The position numbers and the translations under genes were made by a program. DNA of 64,000 nucleotides from Streptomyces sp. NBC_00078 (GTDB lineage: Bacteria > Actinomycetota > Actinomycetes > Streptomycetales > Streptomycetaceae): contig NZ_JAPELX010000001.1 in NCBI RefSeq assembly GCF_026343335.1, positions 7,440,001 to 7,504,000 on the forward strand, given 5' to 3'. The notes under the pieces were generated by a model that made no database searches, was not told where the DNA came from, and saw only the letters and a list, made by a program, of their open reading frames with translations. Within the stretch, counting starts at the first letter, position 1. Each line of letters opens with the position of its first letter. This document shows positions 59,592 through 64,000 of this stretch, piece after piece.

Positions 59592-60977
59592 GTGTCCGTT
59601 ACCCACCCGCTCGACGAGACCCATCCCGTCGACGAGAGACTCCCCGCCCTCAAGATGGCGACCACCGGGCTGCAGCATGTGGCCGCCATGTACGCGGGAG
59701 TCGTCGCCCCGCCGCTGATCGTCGGGGCCGCCATCGGCCTCTCCGCCACCGACCTCACCTTCCTCACCGGCGCCTGCCTCTTCACCGCGGGCCTCGCCAC
59801 CTTCCTGCAGACCCTCGGCATCTGGAAGATCGGCGCCCGGCTGCCCTTCGTCAACGGCGTCACCTTCGCCGGCGTCGCCCCCATGACCGCGGTCGTCGCC
59901 GCCACCAAGGACAAGTCCGACGCGCTGCCCATCATCTTCGGCGCCGTGATCGTCGCGGGACTGCTCGGCTTCCTCGCCGCGCCGTTCTTCAGCAAGGCGG
60001 TCCGCTTCTTCCCGCCGGTCGTCACCGGCAGCGTCATCACACTCATAGGTGTGTCCCTGCTGCCGGTCGCCTTCGGCTGGGCGCAGGGACCCGACCCGAC
60101 GGCGCACGACTACGGTTCGGCGACCAGCCTGGGCCTGGCAGCCGCGACCCTCGTGCTCGTGCTGCTGCTTCGCCGCTTCACCCGCGGCTTCGTCAAACAG
60201 ATCGCCGTCCTGCTCGGCCTGGTCGTCGGCACACTCGTCGCGATCCCCTTCGGCGCCACGGACTTCTCACCGGTGGCGGACGCGGACCTGATCGGCTTCC
60301 CGACACCGTTCCACTTCGGCGCACCGCAGTTCCAGCTCGCCGCGATCCTGTCGCTGTGCGTGGTGATGGTGGTCTCCATGACCGAATCGACCGCGGACAT
60401 GCTCGCCCTCGGCGAGATCGTCGAACGCCCCGCCGACCAGAGGACCATCGCCGCGGGCCTGCGCGCCGACACCCTCGGCTCCGCCCTCAGCCCCCTCTTC
60501 AACGGCTTCATGTGCAGCGCCTTCGCCCAGAACATCGGCCTCGTCGCGATGACCCGCATCCGCAGCCGGTACGTCGTCGCCACCGGCGGTGGATTCCTCG
60601 TCCTGATGGGCCTGTGCCCGATGGCCGCCTCGCTCATCGCCGTCGTACCGCGCCCGGTGCTCGGCGGCGCGGGCGTGGTCCTCTTCGGCTCGGTCGCGGC
60701 CAGCGGCATCCAGACCCTCGTCAAGGCCGGCCTCGACAAGGACGACAACGTCCTGATCGTCGCCGTCTCACTGGCCGTCGGCCTCATCCCGATCACCGCG
60801 CCGGACCTCTACCACGCCTTCCCCCAGACGGCGAGGATCGTCCTGGACTCGGGCATCTCGACCGGCTGTGTGGCGGCGGTGGCACTCAACCTGCTCTTCC
60901 ACCACCTCGGCAGGAGCAGCGACGCACAGGACGTCACCCACCCCATGGAGGCCGTCCCCTCTCATTCGAGCCCGTAA
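59592..60977 (+). CDS. NCS2 urate/xanthine permease
   Basis: A 461-residue nucleobase-ascorbate transporter with about 14 membrane segments. The NAT signature is FAQNIGLVAMTRIRSR, and the conserved helix-8 glutamate is in VVSMTESTADML, as in UapA/PucJ-type urate and xanthine carriers. The short N-terminal QH motif is TGLQHVAAMYAG. GGAGGAGC precedes GTG 59592. Its place after uricase and the deaminase supports uptake of urate or xanthine as nitrogen source. Confidence 0.94.
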   Translation: MSVTHPLDETHPVDERLPALKMATTGLQHVAAMYAGVVAPPLIVGAAIGLSATDLTFLTGACLFTAGLATFLQTLGIWKIGARLPFVNGVTFAGVAPMTAVVAATKDKSDALPIIFGAVIVAGLLGFLAAPFFSKAVRFFPPVVTGSVITLIGVSLLPVAFGWAQGPDPTAHDYGSATSLGLAAATLVLVLLLRRFTRGFVKQIAVLLGLVVGTLVAIPFGATDFSPVADADLIGFPTPFHFGAPQFQLAAILSLCVVMVVSMTESTADMLALGEIVERPADQRTIAAGLRADTLGSALSPLFNGFMCSAFAQNIGLVAMTRIRSRYVVATGGGFLVLMGLCPMAASLIAVVPRPVLGGAGVVLFGSVAASGIQTLVKAGLDKDDNVLIVAVSLAVGLIPITAPDLYHAFPQTARIVLDSGISTGCVAAVALNLLFHHLGRSSDAQDVTHPMEAVPSHSSP

Positions 60978-60986
60978 CCGTCCCCG

Positions 60987-61027
60987 GACACCCCGACCCG
61001 GCTCACGTCACCGTGGGCCGGGGTGTC
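60987..61027. terminator. Inverted repeat after the permease gene
   Basis: GACACCCCG and CGGGGTGTC are perfect 9-base arms 23 bases apart, directly after the permease stop. Confidence 0.6.
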
Positions 61028-61093
61028 GTCTCCCGTGTGGGGGCGGGGGGCCGCGGATACTGTGAGCCGACGGGGAACACGGGGGAGAGTGTC

Positions 61094-61714
61094 ATGAACG
61101 AGTCGGGGCGGGTCGAGGCCTTCAGCGACGGGGTGTTCGCCATCGCCATCACCCTGCTCATCCTGGAGATCAAGGTCCCGGAAGTGGGCGAACACGGCGG
61201 CCTGTGGCACGCGCTCGGCGCGCAATGGCCTTCGTACGCCGCCTATGTGGTGAGCTTTCTGGTCATCGGCATCATGTGGATCAACCACCACCAGCTCTTC
61301 AGCTACGTCGCCCATGTCGACCGTACGCTGATGTTCCTGAACCTGCTGGTCCTGATGGTGGTGGCCGCGGTGCCCTGGCCGACCGCGATGCTCGCGGAGT
61401 ATCTGCGCGAGGACGCGGCCTCGCATGTGGCGGCGGCCGTCTACAGCCTGGTCATGGTCCTGATGGCGCTCACCTTCCAGGCCCTGTGGTGGCATCTGAC
61501 CCGCACCGGCCACCTTTTCGACGGCCGCGTCGACGTCCCCGCCGCCAGGGCCACCCGCCTCCGCTTCGCCCTGGGCACCCTGGCGTACCCGGTCACGGTC
61601 GGCCTCGCCTTCGTCTCGGCCCCGCTCACCCTGGCCGCCCACGGCCTGCTCGCCCTGTACTACGGCTTCAACCAGGTACCCGTGCCGACCCGTCAGGACC
61701 CCGCCAGTTCATGA
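61094..61714 (+). CDS. TMEM175-family (DUF1211) potassium channel-like protein
   Basis: A 206-residue membrane protein with six predicted spans. The hallmark RxxxFSD motif is in SGRVEAFSDGVFAIAITLLILEI, followed by GIMWINHHQLF. Bacterial TMEM175 proteins form tetrameric potassium-permeable channels. The ATG at 61094 follows GGGGGAGAG. It is transcribed after the permease but separated by a terminator-like repeat. Its 3' end overlaps an antisense exonuclease remnant. Confidence 0.92.
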   Translation: MNESGRVEAFSDGVFAIAITLLILEIKVPEVGEHGGLWHALGAQWPSYAAYVVSFLVIGIMWINHHQLFSYVAHVDRTLMFLNLLVLMVVAAVPWPTAMLAEYLREDAASHVAAAVYSLVMVLMALTFQALWWHLTRTGHLFDGRVDVPAARATRLRFALGTLAYPVTVGLAFVSAPLTLAAHGLLALYYGFNQVPVPTRQDPASS

Positions 61715-61778
61715 GGTTGGCGAGCAGTTCGGCCTGCTCGACCGCGTCGTCCAGGGCATGGTGCGCGTGCCGCCGCCG
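61668..61778 (-). pseudogene. C-terminal scrap of a 3'-5' exonuclease
   Basis: The minus-strand end reads RRRHAHHALDDAVEQAELLA then NLMNW and stops at 61668. HxAxxD followed by an A-E-L helix is the ExoIII motif and tail of DEDDh exonucleases. All upstream sequence is replaced by another gene's 3' half, so only about 35 codons survive. Confidence 0.5.
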
Positions 61779-61781
61779 CGA

Positions 61782-62285
61782 CAGCAGATGGTCCGCGCGA
61801 GCGGGCTGGAGTGGACGGTCCTGCGTCCTTCCGCCTTCGCCTCCAACACGCTGACCTGGGCCCAGGCCGTCCGGGAGGGCGCCCCCGCGCCCAACATGAT
61901 GGGTGACGGGCGACAGGGCGTCGTCGACCCGCGGGATGTGTCCGAGACTGCCGTGGCCGCGCTGCTCGACCCGCGGCATGCGGGACACACGTACACCCTG
62001 ACCGGGCCCGAGACCCTCAGCGCCCGCGAACAGGCCGCCGTCCTCGGTGAGATCCTCGGCCGGCCGGTCCCGCTGCGCGACCTCTCGCCTCAGGAGCGCC
62101 GCGCCCAGCTGCTCGCCGCCGGACTGAGCGAGACCTACGCGGACGGCCTCATGGTCACGGCCCGGTTCATCCACGAGGGCGGCAACGACGTCGTCACCGA
62201 GGACGCCCGGAAGGTGCTGGGGCGGCGGCCGCGGACGTACCGGGAGTGGGCCGAGGACCACAAGGGTGTGTTCGCCGGGGCCTGA
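61782..62285 (+). pseudogene. C-terminal half of an NmrA-like NAD(P)-binding protein
   Basis: From QQMVRASGLEWTVLRPSAF the frame encodes the second half of an NmrA/SDR-a5-type protein (VDPRDVSETAVAALLDPRHAG, YTLTGPETLSAREQAAVLGEILGRPV, ending EWAEDHKGVFAGA). The N-terminal Rossmann domain with its GxTGxxG motif is missing. No proper start exists; the preceding DNA is the antisense exonuclease tail. Clearly truncated and probably inactive. Confidence 0.75.
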
Positions 62286-62330
62286 CGCCGGGGCGGCGGA
62301 GCCCGCAGCGCCGTGAACCGGAGCGCGCTC

Positions 62331-62753
62331 TCAGAAACCGAACAGGCTCGGCTCCGTCGCCAGCTCCGCGAAGTACTTGTGCGGTTCGGGGACCAGCCGG
62401 CGCTCCTTGAGGTCCATCAGGCCGCCGACCGCCGTGATCTCGGCCGCCACTGTGCCGTCGGTCTTGCGGATCGTCTGTTCCATGCGGAACGTCTTGCCCT
62501 GGCCCCAGGTGAAACCGCACGTCACCTCGACCTCGTCGCCCGCGATCAGCTCGCGCCGGTAGCGGATGGTGGTCTCCAGGGCCACGGGGCCGACGCCCTT
62601 GCCGATGAGCCCCGCCTGGCTGATCCCGGCGGCCCGCAGGAACGACCAGCGGGCGTGCTCCGCGTAGTTGAGGTACACGCTCTGGTTGAGGTGGCCCTGG
62701 ACGTCCGTCTCGTACCCGCGGACGGTCACCGGAACGGAAAACGGTTCGCTCAC
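62331..62753 (-). CDS. Acyl-CoA thioesterase (4HBT hotdog family)
   Basis: A 140-residue single-hotdog-fold thioesterase. The active-site motif is YETDVQGHLNQSVYLNYAEHARW, in the YbgC/4-hydroxybenzoyl-CoA thioesterase style with aspartate, glycine-histidine and asparagine. Later strands ETTIRYRRELIAGDEVEVTC and RMEQTIRKTDGTVAAEITAVGGLMD are typical. AAGGGGA precedes GTG 62753. Substrate unknown; it stands alone between a truncated gene and a hypothetical. Confidence 0.92.
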   Translation of the reverse strand: MSEPFSVPVTVRGYETDVQGHLNQSVYLNYAEHARWSFLRAAGISQAGLIGKGVGPVALETTIRYRRELIAGDEVEVTCGFTWGQGKTFRMEQTIRKTDGTVAAEITAVGGLMDLKERRLVPEPHKYFAELATEPSLFGF

Positions 62754-62838
62754 TGCGTCCCCTTCTCGCACTCGATTTCTCGCACTCGATCGTTCGGGCG
62801 CGTATGCGATGCCTGGTCCGCCGATCTTGGCATGACCT

Positions 62839-63471
62839 TCATGCCCGTCGTGGGGATGCCAGCAGATAGCGCGCTCTCGTCCTCGGCTCGGTGTGCTCGC
62901 CGACCTGCCATCCCGCGTCGTGCAGCGTGGCCGCGCAGGCCCGCAGCGCCGCGGGGTCGGGCTCGTGCACGGCGACCGCCTCGGGCTGCGGCGTCCCGCG
63001 CACCCGGTAGCCCGCCGGATCCGGGCCGGCCGGACGGTGGCCGGCCGCCTCCAGGGCAAGCGCCGCGGCCGGCACCAGATGCGTGCGCTCCCAGCCGCAC
63101 GGCCGGTCCGTGGCGCCGTCCGGATTGGTCATACGGCGCAGCTCCAGCAACCCCTGCCAGGCGCTGCGCACCTCGCGCGTGCGGGCGGGACCGGTGCCTG
63201 GCGGCTCCTGTTCACCGCCGACGCGCGCGGTGAACACACCGCCGCCGGCGGCCGGCGGTTCGGGCTCGGGCGGCGGCCCCGGCTCGGCGGCCTCCCGTAT
63301 CCGGTGCCCGGCCGGCGTCAGGAAGTGGTCGTGCGGCGGCCGCGGATGCCGGAAGGCCAACCCCCACTTCACCAGCGCCGCCAGCTGCGTCTGCGTACCC
63401 CTCAGCCGCCCGCTGACGGGGTCGGCGGCATCGATCACACGCCGTTGGGCGGCGGTCGGCGGTCGCGTCAC
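62839..63471 (-). CDS. Hypothetical protein with winged-helix-like N-terminus
   Basis: A 210-residue protein. The first ~65 residues (TAAQRRVIDAADPVSGRLRGTQTQLAALVKWGLAFRHPRPPHDHFLTPAGHRIRE) look like a small winged helix of the kind that ends in LTPxGxxxRE. A proline-rich linker follows. The C-terminal part (RSAWQGLLELRRMT, PAALRACAATLHDAGWQVGEHTE) has no recognised family. GGAAGGAGC precedes GTG 63471. No operon partner is evident. Confidence 0.7.
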   Translation of the reverse strand: MTRPPTAAQRRVIDAADPVSGRLRGTQTQLAALVKWGLAFRHPRPPHDHFLTPAGHRIREAAEPGPPPEPEPPAAGGGVFTARVGGEQEPPGTGPARTREVRSAWQGLLELRRMTNPDGATDRPCGWERTHLVPAAALALEAAGHRPAGPDPAGYRVRGTPQPEAVAVHEPDPAALRACAATLHDAGWQVGEHTEPRTRARYLLASPRRA

Positions 63472-63572
63472 GGCATGCTCCTTCCGCCCTCGTGGCCTGT
63501 GGTCCCACCTGCTGGAAAGGCTACGACGCGGGTCTGACAACGCCGCCGGTGACTGCCAGGCCTGCCCAGGAC

Positions 63573-64000
63573 TCAGGCGCCGGGCCGCACGTTCCAGCCC
63601 GCGATGACCGGCCGGCCGTGCTCGGTGCCCAGCCGGCACACCGTCCCCGTCGCCAGCTGGAACAGCGCCCCGCCCGACGGCGGCAGCCCCAGCCACCGGG
63701 CCGTCAGCACCCGCAGGACATGACCGTGCGCCACGAGCACCACGCTGCCCTCGGTGTTGGCGAACGCGGCGTCGACCTTGGCGAGGATGCGGTCCGCGCG
63801 TTCGCCGACCTGCTCGGGCGTCTCCCCGGGATGCTCCGGCGGCCCGGGCTCGACCCCGTCCCGGAACAGGAACCAGTCCGGGCGGGTGCGCTGGATCTCC
63901 ACCGTCGTGATGCCCTCGTAGCCGCCGTAGTCCCACTCCCGCAGATCCGGGTCGAGCCGCACCTCGCGCAGCCCGATCAGCTCCGCCGTCTCGCGGGCCC
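63573..64000 (-). CDS. Histidine phosphatase family protein (start outside window)
   Basis: The C-terminal ~142 residues of a phosphoglycerate-mutase-like phosphatase; the frame is open to the window edge, so the RHG box is not visible. Present are ARETAELIGL, LREWDYGGYEGITTVEI (acidic residue region), the GETPEQVGERADRIL helix and the second catalytic histidine in VVLVAHGHVLRVLTARWLGL. This resembles the mycobacterial/Streptomyces SixA/GpmB-type acid phosphatases. Unlike the homologue at 5705, its second histidine is intact. Confidence 0.88.
   Translation of the reverse strand, partial: ARETAELIGLREVRLDPDLREWDYGGYEGITTVEIQRTRPDWFLFRDGVEPGPPEHPGETPEQVGERADRILAKVDAAFANTEGSVVLVAHGHVLRVLTARWLGLPPSGGALFQLATGTVCRLGTEHGRPVIAGWNVRPGA

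Overview
This is a high-GC actinobacterial chromosome segment, almost certainly Streptomyces. The evidence is strong G/C bias at third codon positions, frequent GTG starts, GTGA/ATGA-coupled operons, a large LuxR-type ATPase regulator, a Ser/Thr kinase with a beta-propeller sensor, and a sulfatase/FGE pair. No ribosomal RNA, complete tRNA, CRISPR array or replication origin was seen.

Region 1 (1-25 kb) is ordinary core-like sequence. It opens with the end of an NCS2 purine permease and an XdhC-type xanthine dehydrogenase maturation factor, convergent with a receptor Ser/Thr kinase. Then come small enzymes, a DsbA-like protein with a CXXS active site, and an operon of ribbon-helix-helix regulator, DUF4097 protein and ABC exporter preceded by a striking array of 10-bp operator-like repeats. 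Next are corA, a YcaQ/AlkX-like winged-helix protein, a trypsin-like protease with a giant LuxR regulator, and a GAF-LuxR regulator divergent from two coupled acyl-CoA synthetase genes.

Region 2 (22.8-29.5 kb and 55.2-61 kb) is one purine-to-glycerate catabolic programme in two blocks. Block A holds glyoxylate carboligase (gcl), catalase, tartronate-semialdehyde reductase (glxR) and hydroxypyruvate isomerase (hyi). Block B holds two small regulatory-type genes, OHCU decarboxylase, HIU hydrolase, uricase, an 8-oxoguanine/guanine deaminase and a urate/xanthine permease. Two operator families tie the blocks together: paired TTCCG-N5-YGGAA sites at gcl and hyi (weaker at catalase), and TCAACA-N3-TGTTGA sites over the -35 boxes of both catalase and the uricase operon. 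The second link makes sense because uricase releases hydrogen peroxide.

Region 3 (about 29.5-55.2 kb) looks like a composite acquired island separating those blocks. It contains truncated genes, IS630, ISL3 and IS21 remnants, a 40-nt 3' tRNA-Pro fragment (candidate att site) and degenerate recombinases. Cargo includes: an SDR with a divergent HTH regulator; a sulfatase, FGE, ROK regulator and glycosidase locus whose ABC permease is fused in frame to the C-terminal lobe of a solute-binding protein; a frameshifted glycine-rich secreted protein; an NADPH-dehydrogenase/LysR pair; a DesK/DesR-like system (desaturase, kinase, regulator, ABC transporter) with two near-identical palindrome-bearing promoters; and an MFS pump coupled to an FAD monooxygenase.

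Region 4 (61-64 kb) has a TMEM175-type channel protein, a deletion scar joining the 3' halves of an exonuclease and an NmrA-like gene, a thioesterase, an unknown protein and the start-truncated end of a phosphoglycerate-mutase-like gene.
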